Part shown: positions 1 through 10,086 of the stretch, piece after piece
Layout of the letters: each line of letters begins with the position of its first letter
How positions within the stretch are numbered: position 1 is the stretch's first letter
Source of the DNA: Vitis vinifera
Taxonomy: Eukaryota; Streptophyta; Magnoliopsida; Vitales; Vitaceae
Assembly: GCF_030704535.1 (NCBI RefSeq)
Contig: NC_081820.1
Coordinates: 3,488,501 to 3,552,500 of the forward strand
Reading direction: 5' to 3'
DNA length: 64,000 nt
The notes under the pieces: model-generated
What the model saw: only the letters and a program-made list of their open reading frames with translations
Told to the model about the DNA's origin: nothing
Databases searched by the model: none
Program-made: the position numbers and the translations under genes

Positions 1-296
1 AATGATTTTATAGATATGATTTTTAAAATGTTTATTCATCTCTAAAATTCCTTTTTTAAAATGTTTATCAAGTAAATACATTTTATATTTATTTATTTTT
101 ATCCACTTATTTATTTATTCTTTAGAAAATTGCATAAGATTGAACTCTCTAATTCTTAAATTACATGAATTGATATTTTGTTTTTCTTATACAAACGTGA
201 TAGTGATCTTTTCTTTTATAAAATCATATCTATAAAAGAAATGATTTTATAGATATGATTTTTAAAATGTTTATTCATCTCTAAAATTCCTTTTTT

Positions 297-299
<3 letters not shown>
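1..299. repeat. AT-rich direct repeat with hairpin
   Basis: Bases 1-60 recur almost exactly at 240-299, giving a direct repeat with a period of about 239 bases. At 220-237 and 245-262 lie two 18-base arms that are perfect reverse complements, separated by a 7-base loop, so the segment can fold into a hairpin. Related sequence occurs inverted near 48240-48300 beyond GLP2, so this belongs to the wider GLP-flanking duplication or to a dispersed repeat that sits in it. No coding capacity is visible. Confidence 0.7.

Positions 300-330
<31 letters not shown>
300..330. repeat. (TA)n microsatellite
   Basis: Uninterrupted TA dinucleotides directly after the second copy of the direct repeat. Confidence 0.9.
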
Positions 331-332
<2 letters not shown>

Positions 333-840
333 GCAACAGTCTGTTTCATGAAGATGGTAATTCAGGTGGCCATGAATTTCTTTTCCCTACACAAAAGAGT
401 GGGGTTGGAGTCTCAGGGAAGCAAAATTGCAAAATTTCTGGAGTTTGACCAAAGCGTTGACCAGCCGAAAATTGGCATTTTTTGGAAAAAAAATGAAAAA
501 TGGGGAAATATCCCGAAATATCGGTATTCCCACCAAAATATGTTGATGTGGAATTCCGATGTATCGGGGAAATATCGACATTTTTAACCATGCTTACTAC
601 ATAATTAATTATTATACACACCATGATGTCAATTTAACTACATAATTGATGATTGCAAGATGGTTTCAATTTGTAAAATCTGTGTTTAATACCAGTTAAA
701 ATTGAAATCTCAAGATACGGATACGGATGGGTTTTTGTTATTCACCTATAAATTAACCAGTGAACTAATAAGAGAGCTGGATGAGGAAGATTTCTTTGAC
801 TACAACTGAGTAAGAGAAATAGAAGTTTTCTAAAAAGACA
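331..840. repeat. non-genic DNA with ATATCG-type repeat
   Basis: No gene is seen. Between about 430 and 590 the DNA carries repeated ATATCC/ATATCG and CGGGGAAATATCG-like words, resembling the ATATCG-rich repeats at 14522-15756 and near 48470-48540. The short open frames here overlap on both strands and lack any recognisable domain. Confidence 0.45.
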
Positions 841-1204
841 GGATCAGCTGAGGTATTTCTTTAGCTCCTCTTGGGACTATTTAAGCGTGGGTCCTTGGTG
901 CTTGGTCTCTCTCCGGCATCCCATCATTGAGATAAATTAGCTTAATTTGTGCCATAGCCGCCGCATGGGATGGGATGGGACGTGTTAAAACTATTATATT
1001 ATAGCAGAATAAAAGAACCAAAAACACACATCTTATATATCACAGACCTGTTAGCCGGCTAGAGATAACTCAAAAGTTATCCAAAATATTAATTAATACA
1101 CAAAGTACCCCATCAATTAAGTAGCTTCTTTGTCAAATTTTGACTTTTGCTTAATTAATATTATGAGACTACTTCAAAGTTGGAACATGTCAGACGCTGT
1201 TCAT

Positions 1205-1214
1205 CTATAAATAG
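1205..1214 (+). promoter_or_regulatory. TATA box of GLP1
   Basis: CTATAAATAG lies about 125 bases before the GLP1 start codon. The same box is conserved at the equivalent place before GLP2. Sequence homology between the two promoters reaches back to about position 848 here, with insertions and deletions. Confidence 0.75.
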
Positions 1215-1336
1215 ACAATCGGGTAATCCTCTAATTTGCAAATCATAGAAACTCTAGCTACCATAGCACTCCATTGTATAAGTAAAATTCCTTTCTCTTC
1301 CATCAGAGATTACTCGGAGAGAATTCATCGTATAAC

Positions 1337-2135
1337 ATGAAGAAGATGGGAGCTAGCACCCTTGCATACATTGTACTCTTGGCTATGGCATTTTCTGTTG
1401 CCTCTGCCTCTGACCCCAGTCCTCTTCAGGACTTCTGTGTAGCTGTTAATGATACTAACGACTCTGGTAAAATACTCATGCTCTCTCTATTATTCTTGTC
1501 CAGACATGATATATTCTCATCTATGTATACTGATCTTTCCAAGGCTACATCAGTCCTAATATAATTGGTGCTTTGCAGTGTTTGTGAATGGGAAATTCTG
1601 CAAGGATCCAAAGCTTGCAACGCCAAATGATTTCTTCTTTTCGGGGCTTCGTGTTCCAGGGAATACATCAAACAAACTTGGGTCGATGGTCACACCAGCA
1701 AACGTGGCACAGATACCTGGACTCAACACCCTTGGCGTTTCCCTCGCTCGGGTTGACTATGCGCCATACGGTCTCAACCCTCCCCACACCCACCCGCGTG
1801 CCACAGAGATCCTCACTGTCTTGGAGGGCACACTTTATGTGGGCTTTGTCACCTCTAACCCTGACAACCGCCTCATCTCCAAGGTCCTTTACAAAGGAGA
1901 CGTTTTTGTCTTCCCACAAGGTCTCATTCACTTCCAGCTCAATGTGGGAAAAACAAACGCAGTGGCCATTGCTTCATTGAGTAGCCAGAACCCAGGCGTG
2001 ATCACCATTGCAAATGCAGTGTTTGGATCAAAGCCAGCAATATCAGCTGATGTTCTCACGAAGGCCTTCCAAGTGGACAAGAATGTGATTAACTATCTTC
2101 AATCTCAGTTCTGGACTGACAACCACACCTACTAG
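1337..2135 (+). CDS. germin-like protein 1 (secreted cupin), 2 exons
   Basis: Exons 1337-1466 and 1579-2135 with a GT-AG intron give a 228-residue protein, the usual size for germin-like proteins. Residues 1-24 form a hydrophobic signal peptide ending in ASA. Cys34 and Cys51 are the pair that forms the conserved N-terminal disulphide. Cupin motif 1 has the metal ligands H113, H115 and E120; cupin motif 2 ([16 protein letters not shown]) supplies H161. N-x-S/T sites suggest N-glycosylation. Family knowledge: apoplastic Mn-binding hexamers, some with superoxide dismutase or oxalate oxidase activity. Which activity applies here cannot be told, and true oxalate oxidases are mainly cereal germins. 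ATG 1337 is the first in frame and precedes the signal peptide; a second Met follows at residue 4. GLP2 is its near-identical inverted copy. Confidence 0.93.
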
Positions 2136-2330
2136 GAGGAAACTCACCATGCAGATCCAGCTACTCATTATAATACCATAAATAGATTGTTTAAATATGC
2201 AACCATCAAGCTTTGCATATCCCTATGAAAATAATTATATTTAATTTTCATCATTCAGCTATCCAATGATTTTTTTTTTTTTTTTTTCTCCTAAAGGCAA
2301 AGCTCCTGTACCATGATAACTAATTATCAC
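2136..2330 (+). other. GLP1 3' flank
   Basis: This stretch is nearly identical to the inverted region beyond the GLP2 stop, so it probably contains the 3' UTR. A stretch with the sequence of about 2190-2255 is also found, without the gene, at 61351-61412. A poly(T) run interrupts it near 2270-2287. Confidence 0.6.
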
Positions 2331-3879
2331 TGAATTAATTCAAAAGGTTAAAAAGCAATAGTACTAATTTCTGGATAAAAGAAGAAACTTTTATAAAATA
2401 AAATAAAAATAAAAATAAAAAGTATTATTTTATGCATCTAAAAATTACTTTCAAAAATTTTAAATTTTAAATTTAATAAAGCATTTGTAATTGCATATAA
2501 AGTATTTATCTCTAGTTAAATGCCAATAAAACAATGAAACAAAGGGTAGTGAGAAGGGAGGTAGGATTTCGAAGTTATGCACAAGTTCCAAAATAATTCA
2601 TGTTATAGACTCTCGAAAGATAATTAGAGTTGTATGTACTCTAAAGTTAAAGGTATTACCCATTCAAATGAAATGCAGTACATATATCATTAAAAAAATG
2701 GTAATTCGTATTATCTTAGACTTAGATGTGCATAAGACAACAAATATTTTGGGATTACATAATATCATTTAAAATATGTAAATACAAATTATCATTTTTT
2801 TATATATTTCAATGAGTACAAAAAACACAATTTTCCTTTTATAAGAATGAGGTTGATTAGGTTGAATAATTCAAATTAGACATCATATTTTATTGGACTT
2901 GGACCAAATATTTTTTTGAGTGGATGCCATTGGGATTTGTTAGTATATTTTTTGACAAGGTTTTCATACAAGGGATTTGTATGAAAATATAAGATTTTGA
3001 AACCTCATGATCATATTAGCTTGTCTTGAAGAGCATTATTTATTGAAGAGAGTTTTTAAATTTTAAATATTTCATACTATGAAGTCATTTCATATGTATA
3101 AGGCATTATAAAACTCTTCAATAATGAGAAAGATCTTTTGCATATTTGAACTTCTGCATAGGGTGTAATGATTTGATTTCTTATATACATTGATGCAATT
3201 ACAACATGAATCATAAATAATAGTTGTGCCTTTTTTATATGCTTTAAAAAAAATTAAAAGTTTTGGTTAACAAATTATGTTGATTTATTTTGTTAATAAT
3301 ATTTTTAATAAATTATTTTAAAATGACTTAGATTGTAAATTATATAAATTTTAAATAAATTAAATCAAATATATTAAATTAATACTTGAACTAATGAATT
3401 GTACATGCCAAATTCAACAATTAGTTGGCATATATATTAGAAGAATATAAAATTGTATGTATATCTTATTATTCTGATTAAAATATTCTGATATCCTTAA
3501 AACACAAATAATCTTAAAAAGCAAGAGGGTTATTTTATTTTATTTTTATTTTCTATTTATGTAACGAATCTAAAAAATAAAGAATAAAAAATAAATAAAA
3601 CAGAACTAGTATTTAAACACATTTTGTATTTTTATTTTTTAAAAACAAAGAAGTGATAGAAAAAAAAAACCATTTTTAAGGGAAATTCAACTATTTAAAC
3701 GTAAACTTCTCTCAATTTTTGCCTCTTATATTAATAGAAAAAATGCATTTAAACAATTAATTTGATTTCTAAATACTCTATTTACTTATGATTCATTATC
3801 AAAGAAATTGTAATCATTAATATTAGTTGAAATATTCTTTTCAAAATGAAAAAAGAAAATAAAAAAAGGCCACAAATAT

Positions 3880-4310
3880 ATTGTTTTGCGGTGGTCTAAG
3901 CTACCATTTACTAGTTTGGATTGTTATTTCCTCTCTTCTGTTGTTTATATTTTGGTAACACCAAAACTTTTGAGTGTGGTGATTTTTGTTGAAATCCTAA
4001 GTTATTGATGAATGATACCCTCTAGTTTTATTACTAAAGAACTTGCTGTACCGATCAATTTTTATTAGTGGAAGATTTTAGCGAACCGTATTTTGTATTT
4101 TTTCTCTTCACATTAGAGGATTTGCTTCATAAAAATTGTTGTAGTCTTAATGTTTGTAGATTATGTTAATTTATCTTGTCTGGATTATTCATTTAATATT
4201 GCTAAGCATGCATATGCCTGGTTCCTTGCATAAAAGGAAAAGAGGATTTATTTGTTTTGTTTAGATTTGTTTCTATGAGGAATTGTTCTAAGATTGCTAG
4301 TTTTTTCAAC
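3880..4310 (+). other. possible degraded 5' LTR/leader of copia relic
   Basis: This stretch precedes the gag relic, is richer in mixed sequence than its surroundings, and ends in CAACA before a degraded initiator-Met primer site (TTAGAGCCAAG near 4320). The matching 3' LTR is absent, so the LTR assignment is inference. Confidence 0.35.
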
Positions 4311-6060
4311 AAGTAATGTTAGAGCCAAGTTATTTGGGGAATTTTTTAGCCCTAATTAAATGGAAGATTCAGGTAATAATAATAATACTATGATCAAACT
4401 CACGACTACAAATTATTCAATTTGAAAGTCATGAATGAAGAATTTCCTTTGAGTATGAAGATACTCTGTTAGGTGATAGTAGCAAACTAAATAATTCGTC
4501 TAATAAGGATTGGGTAAAACTAAACAAAAAGAATTGGAAAGATTAGGCAATTGGTTGAGTACAATGTATATGAATGTGTTACATATGAAACTAATGCTTA
4601 TAAAGTGTGGAATACTCTACAAGAGTTGTATGAAAAGAATAATGCACAAGACAAAGCTTTTCTTAATTAAAAAAAAAACCTTATTTTTTTGAAATATCAT
4701 GATGAGACCTCTACTTTTGAGCACTTAAATGTTTTTCAAGGTTTATCGAACCAATTGGATGCAACGGAAATTAATTTGGATGATGAGATTTATGTTTTGT
4801 GTTTGATTGGTTTATTGTCTGATGGTTGGGAGACTCTTGTTGTTTCTTTTATTTATTATACTCCAAATAATGTAGTCACTTTGAAAATAGTAAAAGAAAG
4901 CATGTTGATGAGAAAAACAACAAAAATGACTGAGATGTAAATGCATAGAGTCAAGTGTTGCTTGCTAAAATATGAGCTAGAAGCAACAACAGAAATATGA
5001 ATCATTGTAGTAGTGACAAGACATATGGAACATCCAACTCAAGGAAAGAGATTATGTGTTATCATTGTGACAAGCTAGGACACACAAGAAGTTTCAATAT
5101 AAAGTACTTGAAGGGAATAAATATAGAAAAAGGTGAGGAAAATAAAGGAGTCAATCTTGCAATTGTAGTTGTCATTGATGTTTATATTGTTTGTGATGAT
5201 GGTAGCATCAATCTCACATGTTAGGATTCACGTTGGGTTGTAGACTTCAATGCTTTGCGTCATGTCACTTTGCTTCGTGATGTTTTCTCCTATTATACTA
5301 GTGGCTAGTTTTGTTATATGACGATCGGGAATGATGTTGAGTGCTAAATTGATAGCATGAGAGATATCTATCTAAATATAAACATTGCTTAATTATAAAT
5401 TGTTTATGAAGAATAATGTGAGGCATGTTAATGAAATTCATCTTAATTTAATTTCCACTAGTTTATTTGAGAACAAGGGTTATCACAACCACTTTGGTGA
5501 AAGAAAATGAAAGCTCATAAAGGGGTATTTAGTAGTAGCTAGAGGAAGTAAATGTAATTCTCTTTATGTGATAGAGGCTACATCCTATGGAAGAGGTAAT
5601 TACAGTTGAAGATTCTTTCACTCAACTTTAGTACGTACGCTTGGTCACTTGAGTCAGAATGGTATGTTGATTCTTTCTAAGAAGCATAATCTTCCTAGAT
5701 TGAAATTTATAGATTTGAAGGTATGCACTTATTGTATGATAGGTAAACAACATAGGGTTGTATTTAAAAGTTTCTATTCATCTAGGAAACCAAATGGTTT
5801 AAATTTGGTCCATATTGATATTTATTCCATGGATGCTATGAGTCTTCGTAATATTCATTCTTATCTTACTTTCATTGATGATCATTCTGGAAAAGTGTGG
5901 GCTTATTATTTTTTTGGAAAAAAGAAAACAAGAAAACAAGGACTAGGATCTAGATTTTTTCAAGCTCTTTGATGTTGTAGTTGAGTGGGAAACTAAAAGG
6001 AAGTTGAAGTACATGTGTGCAAATAATGGTAATGAATATAGAGGGCCATTTGTAGAGTAG
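4310..6060 (+). pseudogene. Ty1/copia gag-protease-integrase relic (unit L)
   Basis: Gag starts near 4362 with an MIKL.TTNYSI motif and continues through several frames: a UBN2-type gag (KYHDETSTFEHLNVFQGL at 4692-4745), then a zinc knuckle starting CYHC near 5060 whose last Cys is replaced. The protease has lost its DSG triad (WVVDFN near 5235). Integrase is recognisable at 5649-5972 (CTYCMIGKQHR then FIDDHS) and decays before 6060, where the second catalytic Asp is already Asn. RT and RNase H are missing. Many frameshifts and stops show an old, dead element. Copies are at 35930-37675 and 42815-44550 on -. Confidence 0.8.
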
Positions 6061-6419
6061 GAAAAGGACAAATTGCATTACAACCTCATATCAGTAAAAG
6101 CATTTTAGATTTTCTACACAAGTTAAAAGAAACCAAACAACTTCAACCAAATTTTAATTATCTAGCAAAATACTACAAAAATACTCAGCTCCCAACATTA
6201 TGACGAGGAATACCCTAATTTGTCAACCTAGGAAAAATGCATGAGCTTCAGTGAAGGCTTTCATTAAGATTAATTGAGAAGAATCTTTGATTGACCTTAA
6301 GAGAGTCTTTCTAAAAAAAATTAAGAAACTAATGGAATTAGAAGTCAACCCTTACAATTTTAGAAGTCCAATAAGAGAATTGTTTGTAAGTTAACAAATG
6401 AACCAACTAGAAACAATTT

Positions 6420-7200
6420 ATGGCAAATCTTAGCATTTTGTATATAATTTATTAGTTGATTTTTGTTAGGTATCTCATATCCATCGAAATAGTTACTGTC
6501 ACTTATCATTAACTCTCTTATAATCAATTACAAGTCTAAATTTTCCCTTATTGATTTCATTCCTATTTCTAACCATAAAAGCTAATGTTTGTTGTTTTAT
6601 CTTGTCACTCCTAACTTAATTAATTCACTTATCTATTCTCTAAATTTTTTTATATCTAACAAGGTGTTATATGCATTTTGGACCTTTTGAACTATGTTTC
6701 CAACTCATTTTCTTTCTTTTTTTTTTCTTTTTATCATTCATCATGAAGATTTGATAGGAATATACGGATCACCAAGGTTATCCAAATCAAACCTCTATTA
6801 CAACCAGATCACCATTATCCTCCGTCATTTGCAGAAATTTTCAATAAATATTAACAAGAAAATCATTTTTTTTTAATAATAATTGAAAATTTTGTAGTTT
6901 TGCATATGCTATTGACAAATATGAGAAGTTGAGCCATTTACTTCATTTATTGGAATTAATTCTTCTCCATATAAAATTTTTTAACCTCATGGTAAATGTT
7001 CATAATGAATAATTGTTATTAAAAACTAGTATATCATCTACATGCACCCAAAAAAATTATAATATTTAAAGAAATTATCCATCTTTGGCTGCAATATTGT
7101 TGGTGCCTTTTTTAATCCAAATGCTAACACTAGCCATTTATAATATCCCTTATGGGTATGAAAATTCCGTCTAAAGAATTGAATCTTTATCTAAAGTTTT
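6420..7200 (-). pseudogene. permuted pararetrovirus-like RT relic (unit L)
   Basis: On the minus strand two RT pieces can be read. The piece at about 7190-7044 carries the GHY.W.V..FG motif region and the remains of the DD active-site box. The piece at about 6590-6463 carries the region with GK.RLVIDYK and an IPNK word. Reading along the strand, the C-terminal half comes before the N-terminal half, so the gene is permuted. The IPNK and FGLK-type words fit Caulimoviridae (endogenous pararetrovirus) RT better than Ty3/gypsy RT, but both remain possible. Multiple stops and frameshifts make it non-coding. No movement protein or coat protein was recognised. Confidence 0.55.
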
Positions 7201-8086
7201 GTGCTCTAAGCAAAGACATTGAGATGGAATATCATGTTTATGTAATACATTTAACAATTGATTTTAAGTTTTTGTTCTTGAACATCGTATCTTGATGTAT
7301 TTTATGGAAAAATGTACCTAATTAAGGATATAATGGATGTCTAAATATTTATGCATTTTAATAAGTTCTTTTTCTTTTCATGCCACAACCATGCCCTTAA
7401 ATAAAACCAAAGCAATTGACTCATTTTTCTACTTTAATAAAATGGATTGTGGGTTTGTTTACTATGGGATTTTCTTCTTTACTTGCTATAAACATTTATA
7501 TTCAGAAATTGTGTTTGTCAAGGTCAATTGCTGCAAAAGATTAAAGACTTAAGGCATTGGGTAAAACTTAATATTTAATAGTTAATATAAGTTGACTTTA
7601 AGTTAAATTATATTCAAGTTATTATCTTAAAACTTATTACTTAATTCTTACTTTAAGTATTAAGGTTATTTAATAAAATTAATTTATTTATTTTTTAAAT
7701 CATTAAATTTATATATTTATCCTTATAAATTATAAGTAGAGCAAAGGATGCTGAATGATAACGAAGGTTGTGGAGTAATAAAAGAAATTGTGTAGCTAAT
7801 TATAACAAATAATGGTAATAAATTAAAATAAAGATATGAACTTAAGAATAAATTAATTATTTTTATTTATTAATTAAAGTTGTTTTTTACTTTTAATGAT
7901 ATCATTGAGTTTTATCAAACATACTTAATTTATTTACTAACTTAAATTAAGTTATTAATTCACTTTAAGTTATTAAGTTGGTTTACTAAACACTCACTTA
8001 ATATGTAGTTAAATGAACTAATTTGACTTTCTATTAAATTAGACTTAAGTTATTAACTTCAAACTTATTAATAAATTCTTGTTTCA

Positions 8087-8087
8087 A

Positions 8088-8125
<38 letters not shown>
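8087..8125. repeat. (TA)n microsatellite
   Basis: TA dinucleotide run. It is much shorter at the equivalent sites in units R1 (near 40755) and R2 (near 33940). Confidence 0.85.
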
Positions 8126-8128
<3 letters not shown>

Positions 8129-8555
8129 GTTCCTAAAAAGTGTTAGAAAAAGAAAATAAAAGAAAACAAATATAAAATATTTTCCTTATTTGGTTATCAA
8201 GGAAAACAAAAGGAAATTAGAAATAAAAACACTATCCATGGTGAATTAAGATTATGCACGGCTCATGGAAAGTACTAATTAAGGAAAAAAAAACATTTTT
8301 CTTTATATTTATATTTTGATATCACAACAAGATGCAAGGAAAAAAAATATTAAAAAAAAAAACCTTTATTAAAAGAATTTCCTTTTAATTTCCTTTGAAG
8401 AAAAATAAAGAAGGTTTGAGAAAATTTTATTATATTCATCATCTACATTTTCTTTCATTCAAAAATTTCATACACTTCTTATGTGGTCTTATTGTTTTAA
8501 GTTACTTGGTTCTATTTATTTATATATTACTTTTATATATTTGTGTTTTTATTTA

Positions 8556-9162
8556 GGGAAAATTGTGTTTTGGACCTAGTAGGGCCCAAAAATTAAGCTT
8601 TGGTCCATATAAGCTCACTATTTAAGCCCAAAACCTAGAGGAAGTGTGAAAATTGAGAAGAATTATATGAATTTTTTATCTTTCCAAAAATGACCTTTAT
8701 TGACTATAAAAAAAGAGTAAAAAAAACATTAATTTAAATTTTATTCATTTTGTAAACTTTAATAAAATTTAATTTAATTTAGTGATTTGGAAAAAAATAC
8801 ACCATTTTCCAAAAAAATAAAAATAAATTATTATTATTATTATTATTTAAAAATAAAATATCTTGGAAAATATATATTTTGTAAACTATGTATGTAAAAA
8901 ATAATTAAAAATATGTCAAAATTAATTTTTTAAAATGATATATTTAAAAAAATTAGTTTTCTAAAAATAATAAATTTTCAGAATAATTATTAAAAAAATT
9001 AAGATAAAAAAGTTTATCAAATATTGTGGTAGAAAATACTCAAAATAGTTTTGTAGGGTATATTGGTCTCTTCACATTTTATATCATTCGCATTAGTTAT
9101 ACAACTTTTATGGGCAAAATCTTAATGTTTGGGTTCAGTTGGATCTAAAACACAATTGTCCC
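8556..9162. mobile_element. terminal-inverted-repeat element, about 607 bp
   Basis: The ends are imperfect inverted repeats of about 45 bases: the left end starts GGGAAAATTGTGTTTTGGAC and the right end, read in reverse, starts GGGACAATTGTGTTTTAGAT. The interior is AT-rich, contains (ATT)n at about 8827-8849 and has no coding sequence. No clear target-site duplication was found, so the superfamily is unassigned. Only the left half survives at 40040-40340 in unit R1. Confidence 0.6.
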
Positions 9163-9397
9163 AAAGTTCTTCGTAGTCATCATGAAAGTGACATTGTCTC
9201 CATTGTTGACTGACTTCCAACCAATGCATGTGAAAGTAGAATAATAATTTACTTTATACAGTCATATGGATATGAGTCTGTACCCGCAGCTTAAACCCAA
9301 CAACCTCTGGTTTGAACACCACCCGGGAGGCCATAGACTTTCTGCGCAATGTAATGGACACGACAAGTAGAAAATCCACTTGGGTCCCATCTCATTT

Positions 9398-9406
9398 CTA
9401 TATATT
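9398..9406 (+). promoter_or_regulatory. TATA box of LTP-A
   Basis: CTATATATT within a CATTTCTATATATT block that is conserved before all four LTP-like genes. It lies about 70 bases before the start codon. Confidence 0.7.
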
Positions 9407-9472
9407 GGAGCGGCTCCTCCGAAGTGTTATGTGCTAATTGTAGAGAAAAATGAAAAAAAATTGGTGAGAAGC

Positions 9473-9904
9473 ATGAGGGGGGCAGTGGTGGTGGTGGCTG
9501 CATTGGTGGTATGCGGTTGGGGGAATGTTCAGATGGCAAGTGCGGACACGAGTCCCAGCCAGTGCAAAGAGGAGAGGAACCTGCTGGTTAACGCTTGCAG
9601 GCCAGTGATCTACGGGCGCAGCCCATCTGCGGATTGCTGCCAGCGCGTTCGAGTGAGCCATGAGGAGTGTGTGTGCTCCTACGTCACTCCCAAGACCGCC
9701 TCCATCATTGGGGTCATTGGTGTTGACAACGTGGTTAAGAAAATTGAAGGGTGTGGAAGGACAGTGCCTCGCAAATACAAGTGTGGGAGTAAGTTTAAGT
9801 TACTTCTCTACGGCTTTTATTTTATTTTATTTTTTATATTTTGGAGGCCATTGATGATTGATTGATGATGATTGGTTTCTGCAGGTATCAGTTTTATTTG
9901 TTAG
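9473..9904 (+). CDS. LTP-A: lipid-transfer-like protein with remodelled ends
   Basis: Exons 9473-9788 and 9885-9904 (96-base GT-AG intron) give 111 residues. A signal peptide (about 24 residues, ending in ASA) is followed by an eight-cysteine motif C-x10-C-x12-CC-x9-CxC-x25-C-x9-C, placing it in the plant lipid-transfer/2S albumin/amylase-inhibitor superfamily: a secreted, four-helix, four-disulphide protein, probably binding lipids, exact role unknown. Both ends differ from LTP-B and LTP-D. The ancestral tandem ATG is mutated (TTGGTG), so translation must begin at the internal ATG 9473, after a 5-codon upstream ORF at 9450-9467. The last exon no longer encodes ITTP: it reads ISFIC and its stop codon TAG (9902-9904) lies inside the copia LTR that begins at 9899. 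Expression and polyadenylation therefore probably depend on the LTR. Confidence 0.7.
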
Positions 9905-10027
9905 TGTAAAACATGGGCTGTTTTTCTTATCAATTAGTTATTGTAAGGCTATTTTATTAGCCAAGGTTGTTGATCAATGGAGGTGGATTTTTCCCAGTTT
10001 TTTTCCATTCAGTTTTGATTCACAACA
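9899..10027 (+). repeat. truncated 5' LTR
   Basis: 129 bases ending CACAACA, equal in extent to 14217-14345. The U3 portion found at 14088-14216 is absent. Confidence 0.85.
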
Positions 10028-10030
10028 TTA

Positions 10031-10044
10031 TGGTATCAGAGCCA
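10031..10044 (+). promoter_or_regulatory. primer binding site, tRNA-iMet
   Basis: TGGTATCAGAGCCA, three bases after the 5' LTR; standard copia primer site. Confidence 0.9.
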
Positions 10045-10086
10045 GGTTCAAAGCAGCAGCTTTTCTAATTTGCAGCAGCAAGAGAG

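Larger units (their letters stand above)
2245..8494 (+). repeat. duplicated block, left copy (unit L)
   Basis: An AT-rich segment of about 6.2 kb holding a copia gag-integrase relic on + and an RT relic on -. The same order is found inverted at 33590-40030 (unit R2) and 40030-46740 (unit R1), so three copies exist in the window. Homology was traced by matching landmarks: the GLP downstream sequence, the copia gag, the RT relic and the TTAAGTTATTAACTT-rich region near 7560-8060. Outside the two relics no gene is visible; 2330-3880 and 7560-8500 are simple AT-rich DNA. Confidence 0.8.

Noticed and set aside
346-624. Overlapping open frames on both strands upstream of GLP1
   Set aside because: No domain, low-complexity flanks, several frames open over the same ATATCG-rich DNA; treated as chance frames.
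2245-8494. The duplicated block as one intact retrotransposon
   Set aside because: No matching LTR pair or target duplication; it holds fragments of two different elements on opposite strands plus AT-rich DNA.
9380-9472. N-terminal extension of LTP-A to 9380
   Set aside because: Begins at a TTG codon and runs through the TATA region; sister genes start at the ATG after it.
9291-9661. Minus-strand frames opposite LTP-A
   Set aside because: Antisense shadows of the exon; the plus frame has signal peptide, eight cysteines and conserved splice sites.
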